Positions 17,930 to 26,243 of a stretch of DNA of 64,000 bases are shown here, in pieces. The DNA lies in the NCBI RefSeq assembly GCF_006715635.1, contig NZ_VFNP01000001.1:3038001-3102000 (forward strand), given 5' to 3'. This DNA is from Streptomyces sp. SLBN-118. GTDB taxonomy: Bacteria; Actinomycetota; Actinomycetes; Streptomycetales; Streptomycetaceae. The notes below the pieces were generated by a model, which worked only from the letters and a program-made list of their open reading frames with translations, made no database searches and was not told the DNA's origin. The position numbers and the translations under genes were made by a program. Each line of letters begins with the position of its first letter. Position 1 is the stretch's first letter.

Positions 17930-17947
17930 ATGACCGCCAGCTTTTGA
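17930..17947 (+). other. Five-codon leader ORF (MTASF) with strong ribosome site
   Basis: AAGGAGGT (17914-17921) stands eight bases before ATG 17930; the frame reads M-T-A-S-F and stops at TGA 17945-17947. The ribosome site abuts operator copy 1 and the stop codon lies inside operator copy 2. The main gene begins 23 bases later with its own ribosome site. It may be a regulatory leader peptide or a relic start. Confidence 0.4.
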
Positions 17948-17957
17948 ACACGTTCAA
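17944..17957. promoter_or_regulatory. TetR-type operator, copy 2
   Basis: TTGAACACGTTCAA is palindromic except for its two central bases, and each six-base half-site is identical to copy 1. It ends 13 bases before the ATG of the membrane protein gene. Confidence 0.68.
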
Positions 17958-17970
17958 GGGAGGGTGGGGG

Positions 17971-18414
17971 ATGGACCTCACTGTTGTTGCGTATGTCGTC
18001 TACCTGCTGATCAGCATCGCGCTCACCATCTGGGTCGCGCGCACCCTGAGCCGTAACGGACGCATCTTCATCGCCAGCGTCCTGAAGGGGGACGAGAAGC
18101 TGGCCGACGCCGTCAACCACCTCCTGGTGGTCGGCTTCTACCTCGTGAACCTCGGCTTCGTCGCCCTGTACCTCAAGGCGGCCGATGCCGTCGAGGACGC
18201 CCGCGGGCTCTTCGAGGCGCTCTCGGTCAAGCTGGGTGTCGTCCTGCTCGTCCTCGGCGTCATGCACCTCGGCAACGTCTGGGTCCTCAACAAGATCCGC
18301 CGGCGCGGAGTGATGGAGCGCGAGCAGACGCCGCCGGTCGGGCCGCAGGGCTGGACGACGCAGGCAGGTCCCGGTCCGTGGGCCGCGCCCGCCACCGGTC
18401 CCGGCGGGGCGTGA
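17971..18414 (+). CDS. Small integral membrane protein, first gene of the TetR operon
   Basis: This 147-residue protein has an ATG at 17971 preceded by GGGAGGG. Three hydrophobic helices are visible (about 3-25, 46-70 and 83-107), with an Arg/Asn/Gly-rich loop after the first. The C-terminal 35 residues are hydrophilic and rich in Pro, Gly and Trp. No known catalytic motif is seen. It overlaps the DCC gene by four bases (GTGA), so the two are coupled. The twin operators upstream suggest repression by the TetR gene at 18839. Confidence 0.82.
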   Translation: MDLTVVAYVVYLLISIALTIWVARTLSRNGRIFIASVLKGDEKLADAVNHLLVVGFYLVNLGFVALYLKAADAVEDARGLFEALSVKLGVVLLVLGVMHLGNVWVLNKIRRRGVMEREQTPPVGPQGWTTQAGPGPWAAPATGPGGA

Positions 18415-18827
18415 GCGCGATGGGCACCCCGGTCCGGGGACTGACCGTCCTGTACGACGCCCAGTGCTCCCTCTGCGTCCACCTGCGCAGCTGGCTGCTG
18501 CGGCAGAGGCAGCTCGTGCCGCTGGACCTGGTGCCCGCGGGGTCGGCCGAGGCGCGGCGCAGGTACCCGCGCCTCGACCACGCCGCCACCCAGCGGGAGA
18601 TCACCGTCATCGGCGACCGGGGCCAGATCTACACCGGCCCCGCCGCCTGGATCGTCTGCCTCTGGGCGCTCGCCGAGTACCGGCAAAGGGCGCACTGGCT
18701 CGCCACCCCGGCCGGACTGCCGTTCGTCCGGGTGACGATGCTCGCGGCGTCCAAGTACCGCGAGGCGACCGGGGCGGGAGGGGCCGGCAGTACGCCCTGC
18801 GACGACCGGTGCTCCGTTCCCGGTTAG
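18411..18827 (+). CDS. DCC-family (DUF393) thiol-disulfide oxidoreductase-like protein
   Basis: The GTG at 18411 overlaps the upstream stop; an ATG at 18420 is the alternative. The protein is about 138 residues. Its N-terminal VLYDAQCSLCVHLRSWL has the DxxCxxC pattern that defines the DCC family, which has a thioredoxin-like fold. A hydrophobic helix with WIVCLWALAEYR follows, and the C-terminus has extra cysteines (STPCDDRCSVPG). The substrate is unknown. Its place between a membrane protein and a TetR repressor suggests an inducible membrane redox or stress function, which is inference. Confidence 0.85.
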   Translation: MSAMGTPVRGLTVLYDAQCSLCVHLRSWLLRQRQLVPLDLVPAGSAEARRRYPRLDHAATQREITVIGDRGQIYTGPAAWIVCLWALAEYRQRAHWLATPAGLPFVRVTMLAASKYREATGAGGAGSTPCDDRCSVPG

Positions 18828-18838
18828 GCTCGGACACC

Positions 18839-19540
18839 GTGACAGAAGTGAAGGCCCCCAAGAGCGAGCAGACCCGCACGCTCATCCTCGAGACCGCGCT
18901 CCGTCTCTTCCAGGAGCGCGGTTACGACAAGACGACGATGCGGGCCATCGCCAAAGAGGCCGGCGTCTCGGTGGGGAACGCGTACTACTACTTCGCCTCC
19001 AAGGAGCACCTCGTCCAGGGCTTCTACGACCGGATCGGTGCCGAGCACCAGGCTGTGGTCCGGCCCGTCCTGGACCAGGAGACGGACCTGGAGACCCGGC
19101 TGGCCGGGGTGCTGATGTCCTGGCTGGAGATCGCCGAGCCGTATCACGAGTTCGCGGCCCAGTTCTTCAAGAACGCCGCCGACCCGGAGAGCCCGCTCAG
19201 CCCCTTCTCCCCCGAGTCGGAGCACGCCCGCGAGGCGGCCCTGTCCATCCACCGCGAGGTGCTGGCGGGCTCCAAGGCCAAGGTCGCCGACGAACTCGTG
19301 GACGTCCTGCCCGAGTTGATGTGGCTGTCCCAGATGGGACTCGTCCTGTACTGGGTCTTCGACCGCTCCGACGGCCGCGAGCGCAGCAGGCGGCTGGCGG
19401 AGCGCGGCGCCCGGCTGACCACCCGCGGTGTCGCGCTCTCCCGCTTCCGGGTGCTGCGGCCGCTGGTACGCGAACTGCACGAACTCTTCACGGACTTCCT
19501 GCCGGGGATGGCGGAGACCGTCGCCGCCCGCAAGAAGTAG
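18839..19540 (+). CDS. TetR-family transcriptional regulator
   Basis: The protein has 233 residues and begins at GTG 18839. It has no ribosome site, but a TAGGCT hexamer at 18825-18830 ends eight bases before the GTG, so a leaderless transcript is plausible. The N-terminal TetR_N domain (about 10-57) contains ILETALRLFQERGYDKTTMR and the recognition helix VSVGNAYYYFASKEHLVQGF. The C-terminal ligand domain has a long helix with YHEFAAQFFKNAADPESPLS. The likely target is the twin TTGAACNNGTTCAA operator upstream of the operon; its ligand is unknown. Confidence 0.92.
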   Translation: MTEVKAPKSEQTRTLILETALRLFQERGYDKTTMRAIAKEAGVSVGNAYYYFASKEHLVQGFYDRIGAEHQAVVRPVLDQETDLETRLAGVLMSWLEIAEPYHEFAAQFFKNAADPESPLSPFSPESEHAREAALSIHREVLAGSKAKVADELVDVLPELMWLSQMGLVLYWVFDRSDGRERSRRLAERGARLTTRGVALSRFRVLRPLVRELHELFTDFLPGMAETVAARKK

Positions 19541-19616
19541 CGGGCCGGGACAGAATTCGCGGCGCTGCCGGTGAGCTGGCGCCGGGGGCCGACGTACTCA
19601 GCAGCTTTGGGGCCGC

Positions 19617-21170
19617 TCAGATCCAGCCGAGTTCCCACAGCCGCCAGACGCCGGTGCCGTCCGACAGGTACTGCGCGCCGCTGATGTCCTCGCTGCTCAG
19701 CACATAGTCCTTCTTCTGCCACAGCGGCACCAGCGGCACGTCCTTGGCGATCTCCCGCTGGATCGCCTTGAAGTTGTCCGTGGCGCGAGGGCGCTCGCCG
19801 TACTGCTGGGTGGAGGTGATCAGTTTGTCGACGGTCTCGCTCTGGTAGCCGCTGTGGAGCGTGGAGTCCTTGCCGACGAGCGGCTGGGTGAAGTTGTCGG
19901 GGTCCGGGAAGTCCGGGATCCAGCCGATCGTGTACGCGTCGTACTTTCCGGCTCCGTACCCCTTCTGGAAGACCTTCCAGTCCTCGGCGACTACCTTCAC
20001 CTTGAACAGCTTGGTCGACTCCAGCTGGCGGCGCAGTTCGGCCGCCTCCTGCGCCGGGCCGCTGTCGGCGCGGTGCACGAGAGTGAAGTTCACCGGTGTC
20101 TCGATCCCGGCGTCGTCGAGCAGGTCGCGGGCCTCCTTCACGCTGGGCTGCGGATACGCGTCGAAGAAGGGGTTGGTGTGTCCCAGGGTCCCCTGCGGGA
20201 TCAGGGAGTACAGCGGCTGCACGGTGGAGTGGTAGACCGAAGTGACCACCTTGGGGCGGTCGATGACCCAGGCGACCGCCTGTCGCACGGCCTTTTTCGC
20301 CATGGGAGAGCCGGGCCGTACGTTGAAGACGAGATTGCGGATCTCGGCGGTGTCCGCCACGCTGACGCGCAGGCCCGAATCGCCCGGATCGAGAGCGGCG
20401 ATCAGCTTCGCCGGGAGCTGACGGTGGGTCACATCGACCTGTCCCGCCTTCCATGCCTCCGCCAGCCGGTCGGATCCCTCGCAGTAGCGGATCAGCACCG
20501 GTCCCCCGGTTTTCGTCAGCGCGCCCCTGTACTTCGGGTTCGGCACGAGCCGCGCCCTGACCCCCGGCTCGTACTCCTTCAGTACGTACGGTCCCGAACC
20601 GTCCACGCTCGCGCCCTCGCGCAGGCTCCGGTCCGGGTACTGGCTGCGGTCGATGATCGAGCCCGCGCCGGTGGCCACCTTCTGGGGGAAGGTCGCGTCG
20701 CGCGTACGGAGGTGGAAGGTGACCGTCTGGCCCCTGGCCGTGACGCTCTTGAGCGTGGAGAAGAGAGGCTGCGGGCCGACGTCCGTCGTGATGCGCAGCA
20801 TCCGCTCGAAGGAGTACTTGACGTCCTCGCCGGTGATCTTGCGGCCGTTGGCGAAGGTGAGGTCGTCGCGCAGCTCGCACTGGTACGTCTGGAGCGTCAC
20901 GCCGACGAAGTCGCAGCCGCGGGCGGCGTCGGGGACCGGAGTGACGCCGTTCGGCTTGAAGGTCAGCAGCGACTGGTAGACGTTGCTGTACATGGCCCAC
21001 GAGCCCGCGTCGTACGCACCCGCGGGGTCGAGCGATGTGACCACATCGGTGGTGCCGACCGTGATGGTTGCCCTGCTTTCCTCGTCGGACGGTAATAACT
21101 GCCAGCCTCCGACGGCCGCGGCCAGGACCACCGCACAAGTGACGAGTATCCGCGGACGGATCGACTGCAT
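19617..21170 (-). CDS. Family 5 extracellular solute-binding protein (peptide/nickel type), orphan
   Basis: The protein has 517 residues, with ATG 21170 after GGGGAG. It has an SBP_bac_5 fold with the usual VTSLDPAG opening, LTFANGRKITGEDVKYSFER, GSGPYVL and VRQAVAWVIDRPKV. Typical members deliver oligopeptides to Opp/Dpp ABC importers, but no permease or ATPase is nearby. There is no lipobox cysteine: the N-terminal hydrophobic segment (about 8-22) may stay as a membrane anchor. Codons 25-26 are both TTA (21093-21098), so full translation would require the rare leucyl tRNA encoded by bldA in streptomycetes. Confidence 0.9.
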   Translation of the reverse strand: MQSIRPRILVTCAVVLAAAVGGWQLLPSDEESRATITVGTTDVVTSLDPAGAYDAGSWAMYSNVYQSLLTFKPNGVTPVPDAARGCDFVGVTLQTYQCELRDDLTFANGRKITGEDVKYSFERMLRITTDVGPQPLFSTLKSVTARGQTVTFHLRTRDATFPQKVATGAGSIIDRSQYPDRSLREGASVDGSGPYVLKEYEPGVRARLVPNPKYRGALTKTGGPVLIRYCEGSDRLAEAWKAGQVDVTHRQLPAKLIAALDPGDSGLRVSVADTAEIRNLVFNVRPGSPMAKKAVRQAVAWVIDRPKVVTSVYHSTVQPLYSLIPQGTLGHTNPFFDAYPQPSVKEARDLLDDAGIETPVNFTLVHRADSGPAQEAAELRRQLESTKLFKVKVVAEDWKVFQKGYGAGKYDAYTIGWIPDFPDPDNFTQPLVGKDSTLHSGYQSETVDKLITSTQQYGERPRATDNFKAIQREIAKDVPLVPLWQKKDYVLSSEDISGAQYLSDGTGVWRLWELGWI

Positions 21171-21349
21171 CGCCAAGCTCCCCTTCACGCCCACCCCTGT
21201 TCGTGATAAGGCGTCCAGCCAACCACAGGAGACTCCGCGGAAGAAGGGGGCGCTTTGTGGCGCACAGACAACTGTGACAACAGCTATGCCTGCGCTATGC
21301 CAAAGCCATTCCTGCGCCATGTAAAGGACATGCGGCGGGCGGACAGGAC
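21171..21349 (-). promoter_or_regulatory. Upstream region of the solute-binding protein gene with short direct repeats
   Basis: GCTATGCC occurs at 21283-21290 and 21294-21301 (11-bp spacing) and GACAAC at 21267-21272 and 21276-21281 (9-bp spacing). Roughly one-turn spacing suggests cooperative binding sites, about 95-130 bases upstream of the start. No gene is seen here. Confidence 0.35.
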
Positions 21350-22852
21350 CTATGCGCGGCGTGAGGCGAGCTGTACGACGGTGATGTCCGTGGGCGCCCC
21401 GACGCGCACGGGCGGACCCCATGCGCCCGCTCCCCTCGTCACATACAGCTGGGTGTCCCCGTAGCGTTCGAGCCCGGCGACGGTCGGATTGGCAAGGGCC
21501 GCCAGGTAGTTGCCCGGCCAGAGCTGGCCGCCGTGGGTGTGGCCCGACAACTGCAGGTCGACGCCGTGCTCGACGGCGTCATGGATGACGACCGGCTGGT
21601 GCGCGAGCAGCACGGACGCGCGGGAGGGGTCCCGGTCGCCGAGCGCCTTTCCGAAGTCGGGGCCCTCGCCCTCACTCTCGCCGGCCACGTCGTTGACACC
21701 GGCGAGATCGAAGCCGCCGATCTCGACGCGCTCGTTCTGGAGCGGTCTGAGCCCCAGCTCACGGACGTGGTCGACCCACTGAGCGGCGCCGGAGAAGTAC
21801 TCGTGATTTCCGGTCACGAAGAAGGATCCGTAACGCGAGGCGAGCCGCGAGAGCGGCTCGGCGGCGGGCCCGAGGTCGGCCACGCTGCCGTCGACGAGGT
21901 CCCCGACGACGGCGACGAGGTCGGGGGAGGTGGCATTGATGGTGTCGACGATCCGCTGGGTGTGGCCGCGCCCGAGGATCGGCCCGAGGTGAATATCGCT
22001 GACGACGGCGATCCGGAACCCGTGGGCGGCACGCGGAAGCCGGGCGAGCGGAACGGTGACGCGCTTCACGCGGGGCCCACGGAGGACGCCGTAGGTCCCG
22101 TACGCGACGGTCCCCAGGGCGACGGAGGCGGCGGCGCCGCCGACGACCCGCGATACGAACAGCCGCCGCGAGAGGCTGTGTCGCCCACTGGGACCGGTCC
22201 CGACGGCCCCGTCGCCCGCGTCGGTACTGTCCGCACTGGCTGCCGCATCGACGGGCGCCACGAGCGGTTCGGTACGGGCCGTTTCAGGGTGCGCCTCGGC
22301 CGCGTCCGTACGGGTCGCCCCCGCGAACTCCCCGGTGGCAGCCGTTGCGGTCGCCCCCGCACGCGCCCCGGCGGGTGCCGTCTGCGCGGACGCCTCCGCC
22401 GCGTCCGCACGGGCAGTGGCCGCGGGCGCGTCCGGAGCGGACTCGCCTACCGGCGTACCGCCGACCCCATGAGCCCTACTCGCGGCGGAGCCCGCCGGCG
22501 GCGACGGCTCGGGGGACCGGGGGCTCCGGCCCCCGGCTCCGCCCAGGCGCAGCAGCAGCGGCCGCGCAACCTCGCCCACCACCAGCCCGAGCACCAGGTA
22601 CAGCAGCACCGCCAGCCACAGATACCCCGGCCACGCCACCACCCGCTGCAGCCAGAACGGCTCCCCAGCCCGCCCCGAGACCAGCGCCGCCAGCGACAGC
22701 AGTGGCAGCGCCCACATCGCAGCCGTGCCCACCCGGCGCGCCACGCCGCCGCGCGTCGTGGTGTCGCGGACCAGCCGTCGCCAGACGTACCAGTGCACGC
22801 CCGCCAGCAGGGCGACGACCGCGACCACCACAAGCAGGACGACCACCAGCAC
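21350..22852 (-). CDS. Membrane-bound metallophosphoesterase with internal twin-arginine motif
   Basis: The GTG at 22852 has GGGGAG six bases upstream, giving 500 residues. Three N-terminal membrane helices (about 1-24, 42-62, 74-98) are followed by a 120-residue Ala-rich linker, then SLSRRLFVSRVVGG with Arg229-Arg230 before a fourth helix. A calcineurin-like phosphoesterase domain follows, with VSDIHLG, GDLVDG, GNHEYF and GHTHGGQ metal-binding motifs. The positive-inside pattern puts the linker in the cytoplasm and the enzyme outside. The RR motif in front of the last helix suggests Tat-assisted insertion. The substrate is unknown. The gene is followed by the SBP gene on the same strand. Confidence 0.92.
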   Translation of the reverse strand: MLVVVLLVVVAVVALLAGVHWYVWRRLVRDTTTRGGVARRVGTAAMWALPLLSLAALVSGRAGEPFWLQRVVAWPGYLWLAVLLYLVLGLVVGEVARPLLLRLGGAGGRSPRSPEPSPPAGSAASRAHGVGGTPVGESAPDAPAATARADAAEASAQTAPAGARAGATATAATGEFAGATRTDAAEAHPETARTEPLVAPVDAAASADSTDAGDGAVGTGPSGRHSLSRRLFVSRVVGGAAASVALGTVAYGTYGVLRGPRVKRVTVPLARLPRAAHGFRIAVVSDIHLGPILGRGHTQRIVDTINATSPDLVAVVGDLVDGSVADLGPAAEPLSRLASRYGSFFVTGNHEYFSGAAQWVDHVRELGLRPLQNERVEIGGFDLAGVNDVAGESEGEGPDFGKALGDRDPSRASVLLAHQPVVIHDAVEHGVDLQLSGHTHGGQLWPGNYLAALANPTVAGLERYGDTQLYVTRGAGAWGPPVRVGAPTDITVVQLASRRA

Positions 22853-22863
22853 GGACCGCTCCC

Positions 22864-23124
22864 CTATTCGTTATGAGCGTCGCGAACTTCGCGCCGCAAC
22901 GTCCGAATGCCACGCAACCCAATAAGGCCGACGACCGTCCCCAGGAGAAAGGACGTAATGGCGAGCAGCAGATGGACCCAGAAGTACCCGGTCGGGTCAC
23001 CCGCGTCGTCGAAGGCGAGCCCGCTGCCGTCCTTCCACAGGTTCTTGACGAAAGTGATCCAGATGAACCAGCTCCACACCCCGAAGGCGAGCAGGAACCA
23101 GGAGGCGGGACGGCTGAGCTTCAT
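22864..23124 (-). CDS. SCO4848-type small membrane protein
   Basis: This 86-residue protein has two membrane helices (about 8-27 and 50-72) separated by a short DGSGLAFDDAGDPTGYF loop. It starts at ATG 23124. I recognise the sequence as the SCO4848-type family of actinobacterial membrane proteins; its function is unknown. It lies 12 bases upstream of the metallophosphoesterase on the same strand and is divergent from the carboxypeptidase gene. Confidence 0.85.
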   Translation of the reverse strand: MKLSRPASWFLLAFGVWSWFIWITFVKNLWKDGSGLAFDDAGDPTGYFWVHLLLAITSFLLGTVVGLIGLRGIRTLRREVRDAHNE

Positions 23125-23245
23125 GAACTCAGTATCGCGTCCGTCCTGCGACCGGGTCCTCCGGGGTGGGCTGTCCCGGCGGTCCTCCCGGCGGGTCACC
23201 AGGCTGATGAGCATATTTTCTTCATGGCCCTGTACGTTCTGGTCC

Positions 23246-24454
23246 GTGCCTGCTCTGAAGAAGACCGCGCTGACGGTCACCGCCGCCACGTTGCTGCCCG
23301 TACTCGCCGTCGCACCCGCGTCGGCCGACGGCCATGACAACAAGGCAGGCAGAAAACACCCCAACCCACCGGCCTCCATGTCCACCGTCGGCGGGTCCCA
23401 ACTGGGCAAGGCGGGCGCCCAGGTCAGCCTCGGCCCCGGCGCGCCCGTGCTGCCGAAGGCACTGAGCGGCCGGTCCTGGATCGTCGCGGACGCGGAGAGC
23501 GGCGAGGTGCTGGCCTCGTACAACGCGCACTGGCGGCTGCCCCCCGCGTCCACGCTCAAGATGCTGTTCGCGGACACCGTGCTGCCCCGGCTGCCCAAGA
23601 CCGAGATCCACAAGGTGAACCCGAAGGAGCTCGCGAGCGTCGGTGAGGGCAGCAGCCTGGTCGGGGTCAAGGAGAACCAGACGTACTCCGTCCACGATCT
23701 GTGGCTCGGCGTCTTCCTGCGTTCCGGCAACGACGCCGTGCATGTGCTGTCCGAGATGAACGGCGGCGTTCCCAAGACCGTCCAGGACATGCAGGCGCAC
23801 GCCGACGAGCTCCAGGCGCTCGACACGCATGTCGTCTCGCCCGACGGCTACGACGCCCCCGGCCAGGTCTCGTCCGCGTACGACCTGACCCTCATCGCCC
23901 GCAGCGGCATGCAGAAGAAGGACTTCCGGGAGTACTGCTCGACGGCGACCGCCAAGTTCCCGGGCGAGCTGAAGCCGGGCAAGGCGCGCGCGACCTTCGA
24001 GATCCAGAACACCAACCGCCTGCTCACCGGCGACTACGGCATGTCCCCGTACAAGGGCATCGCGGGCGTCAAGAACGGCAACACCACCAACGCGGGCGCG
24101 ACCTTCACCGGCGTCGCCGAACGCAACGGCAAGGTGCTGCTCGTCACCGTCATGAACCCGGACTCGGGCGAGAGCCATGCGGTCTACAAGGAGGCGGGAC
24201 GGCTGCTCGACTGGGGCTTCGCGGCGGCCGGGAAGGTCAAGCCGGTCGGCGAGCTGGTCGCACCGAGGTCCGCGACGACCCCGGCCAACAACGGCAACGA
24301 ACCGGCCAACAACGGCGCACCGGCCAAGACGGTCGCCGCGAAGGACAGTTCGGGCGGCATCGGCGTCGCGCTCGCCGTCACGGGCGGGGTGCTGGTGGTG
24401 CTCGCGGCCGGGGTCTTCCTCGTCAACCGCCGGTGGCCGCTGCGCCGTCGGTAG
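23246..24454 (+). CDS. D-alanyl-D-alanine carboxypeptidase (PBP5-type)
   Basis: The protein has 402 residues. GTG 23246 lacks a ribosome site, but TACGTT (23233-23238) stands seven bases before it, so it may be leaderless. A signal peptide ends near PASADG. The serine transpeptidase motifs are SXXK (PPASTLKM), SGN (LRSGNDAVH) and K-x-G (GVKNGNTTNAG). It trims the terminal D-Ala of peptidoglycan stem peptides. An Asn/Ala/Lys linker and one C-terminal membrane helix (about 375-395) ending in RRWPLRRR anchor it outside the cell. Its last 32 bases overlap the convergent YihY gene. Confidence 0.94.
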   Translation: MPALKKTALTVTAATLLPVLAVAPASADGHDNKAGRKHPNPPASMSTVGGSQLGKAGAQVSLGPGAPVLPKALSGRSWIVADAESGEVLASYNAHWRLPPASTLKMLFADTVLPRLPKTEIHKVNPKELASVGEGSSLVGVKENQTYSVHDLWLGVFLRSGNDAVHVLSEMNGGVPKTVQDMQAHADELQALDTHVVSPDGYDAPGQVSSAYDLTLIARSGMQKKDFREYCSTATAKFPGELKPGKARATFEIQNTNRLLTGDYGMSPYKGIAGVKNGNTTNAGATFTGVAERNGKVLLVTVMNPDSGESHAVYKEAGRLLDWGFAAAGKVKPVGELVAPRSATTPANNGNEPANNGAPAKTVAAKDSSGGIGVALAVTGGVLVVLAAGVFLVNRRWPLRRR

Positions 24455-25343
24455 CGTCGCCGCCCGCTTCTTCGGTCATATCGTCGGCGGCTTCCTTGCC
24501 GGGCGTCGCCGTCCACGCGGCGCAGAACAACAGCAGCTTCGCCGAGAAGTTGATCCACAGCAGCAGGGCGACGGGGACGCCGAAGGCGCCGTACATGCTC
24601 CTGGAAGCGACGCCCCGCATATAGCCGCCGAGCAGCAGCTTGAGCAGCTCGAAGCCGACCGCGCCGAGCAGCGCCGCCACCATCAGGCGGCGGCGCGGCG
24701 GCTGCACACCCGGCAGCAGCGTCAGCAGATACAGCAGCATGAGGAAGTCGGCGACGACGGCGATCCCGATGCCGGCGACCTGGAGCAGTACGCCACCGGC
24801 TCCGCCCTTGTCGATGCCGAGCCGGTCGGCGGTCCAGCCGACGGCGGTCGAGCCGAGGCCCGACGCGGCGATCGAGGCGAGAGCGGTCGCACCGAGACCG
24901 AGCAGCACGATCCCGTCCTTGACCTTGCGCAGTACGGGATTGCCCTCCTCCTCGTCGTCCACCTCCCAGACGACCCGCAGGCACTCCCTCAGCGAGCCGA
25001 CCCAGCCGATGCCCATGGCGAGCAGCACCAATCCGGCGGCCACGCCGATCGTGCCCGCGTTGTCGACCAGCGAGTTGATGTCGAGCTGGTCGGAGATGCC
25101 AGGCACCTGCTCGGTGATCCTGTTCTCGAGCTTGGTCAGCTGCTGCTCGTCGAGCAGCGCCGCACCGCCCGCCGCGGCCACGGTGATCAGCGGGAAGAGC
25201 GCGAGAAAACTGATGAAGGTGATCGCGGCGGCGAGCCGCGTCCAGTGCACCCGGTCGAGCGTCTCGTAGGAACGCCAGACATGGGTGCGCATCAGCCGGA
25301 CGGCGAGCGGTCCGATGACGGGGAGCTTGGTCAGCCAGTCCAT
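24423..25343 (-). CDS. YihY/BrkB-family inner membrane protein
   Basis: This 306-residue protein has about six membrane helices. The family pattern is clear: a DRVHWTRLAAAITFISFLAL first helix, a MGIGWVGSLRECLRVVW segment, a LLGGYMRGVASRSMYGAFGV stretch and LLLWINFSAKLLLFCA. The biochemical role of the family is not settled; the old name tRNA-processing RNase BN was withdrawn. The acidic C-terminal tail is encoded inside the 3' end of the convergent carboxypeptidase gene. Confidence 0.92.
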   Translation of the reverse strand: MDWLTKLPVIGPLAVRLMRTHVWRSYETLDRVHWTRLAAAITFISFLALFPLITVAAAGGAALLDEQQLTKLENRITEQVPGISDQLDINSLVDNAGTIGVAAGLVLLAMGIGWVGSLRECLRVVWEVDDEEEGNPVLRKVKDGIVLLGLGATALASIAASGLGSTAVGWTADRLGIDKGGAGGVLLQVAGIGIAVVADFLMLLYLLTLLPGVQPPRRRLMVAALLGAVGFELLKLLLGGYMRGVASRSMYGAFGVPVALLLWINFSAKLLLFCAAWTATPGKEAADDMTEEAGGDATDGAAATGG

Positions 25344-25447
25344 GTCGTACGCCTACCCTCCGCGCGGAACACCAGCGTCCTGGTCACGCAGAATCGCAGG
25401 CGGGTGGTGACCGGCCGGGTACTCCATCGTGGGGCGCGGTGCTGCGT

Positions 25448-26017
25448 TCAGTCATGCCGCCCCCGTGTCCTCACCCGCCGTACGGGCTCCGGCCCGCTCC
25501 CGGCAAGGGACCACCGCGCCCCCAGCCGCGCAGCCAGCCCCCCGAGTGCCGCGCCCGCCGCGACATCCGTCGGGTAGTGGACGCCCACGACCAGCCGCGA
25601 CACGCACATCGCCGCGGCGATGGGCGGTGCGATGCGGCGTCCGGCCGGGCCCAGCGCGCCGTAGGCCACCGCTGCCGCGGCCGCCGCCGCGGCGTGCGAG
25701 CTGGGGAAGGAGTGGCCGGCCGGGGTGCGGACGAGGGGCTCGCCGCAGGGCAGTTGGGGGCGGGGACGGCGCACGGCCCGTTTGAGCCCCATGCTGGCCA
25801 GATGCGCCGCGGCGACCAGGGCCATGGCGCGCAGCCAGGCCCCGCGGCGCTGGTGGTCGGACGCCGCGCCCGCGAGCCCGGCGGCGACCCAGAACACGCC
25901 GTGCTCGCCGGCGTGGGAGAGCGCTCGGGCGGCCGCGGCGATGTGGGGTTGCCGGCCGCAGTCGCGCAACGCCGCCAGCAGCAGCCGGTCGGCGGCCGCG
26001 CAGTTGACGTATCTCAT
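25448..26017 (-). CDS. PAP2-type phosphatase
   Basis: This 189-residue membrane phosphatase starts at ATG 26017. The three PAP2 motifs are visible: KRAVRRPRPQLP, SFPSSHAAA and SRLVVGVHYPTD, containing the catalytic and nucleophilic histidines. Four or five membrane helices surround them. It resembles the PAP2 proteins that mycobacteria and streptomycetes encode next to decaprenylphosphoryl-arabinose genes. A DprE2-like gene is the divergent neighbour, so it may remove a phosphate from a polyprenyl-phosphoryl sugar; that is inference. Confidence 0.88.
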   Translation of the reverse strand: MRYVNCAAADRLLLAALRDCGRQPHIAAAARALSHAGEHGVFWVAAGLAGAASDHQRRGAWLRAMALVAAAHLASMGLKRAVRRPRPQLPCGEPLVRTPAGHSFPSSHAAAAAAAAVAYGALGPAGRRIAPPIAAAMCVSRLVVGVHYPTDVAAGAALGGLAARLGARWSLAGSGPEPVRRVRTRGRHD

Positions 26018-26243
26018 CTGCCACCCCTTCTCATGAGCCAGGGGCGACTCTGGTCGGCGGACCGGCCGACTTTCGCGACATTCTTAGATGACACTCATTC
26101 AATCACCCATTCGGCGAGTCCAGTGAGGCAGCACCAAATTGGGGCATACGCGGCGATACGGTCGGCCTCATGGCCGCCGACACCAGCCGCAGCACCGACG
26201 CCACGGCCTCTTCCGTCGCCTCTCCCTCTAGGAGCACCGGTCC

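Noticed and set aside
17900..17957. LexA (SOS) box reading of the GAAC/GTTC palindromes
   Set aside because: The half-sites are separated by two bases rather than four, and there are two copies beside a TetR gene.
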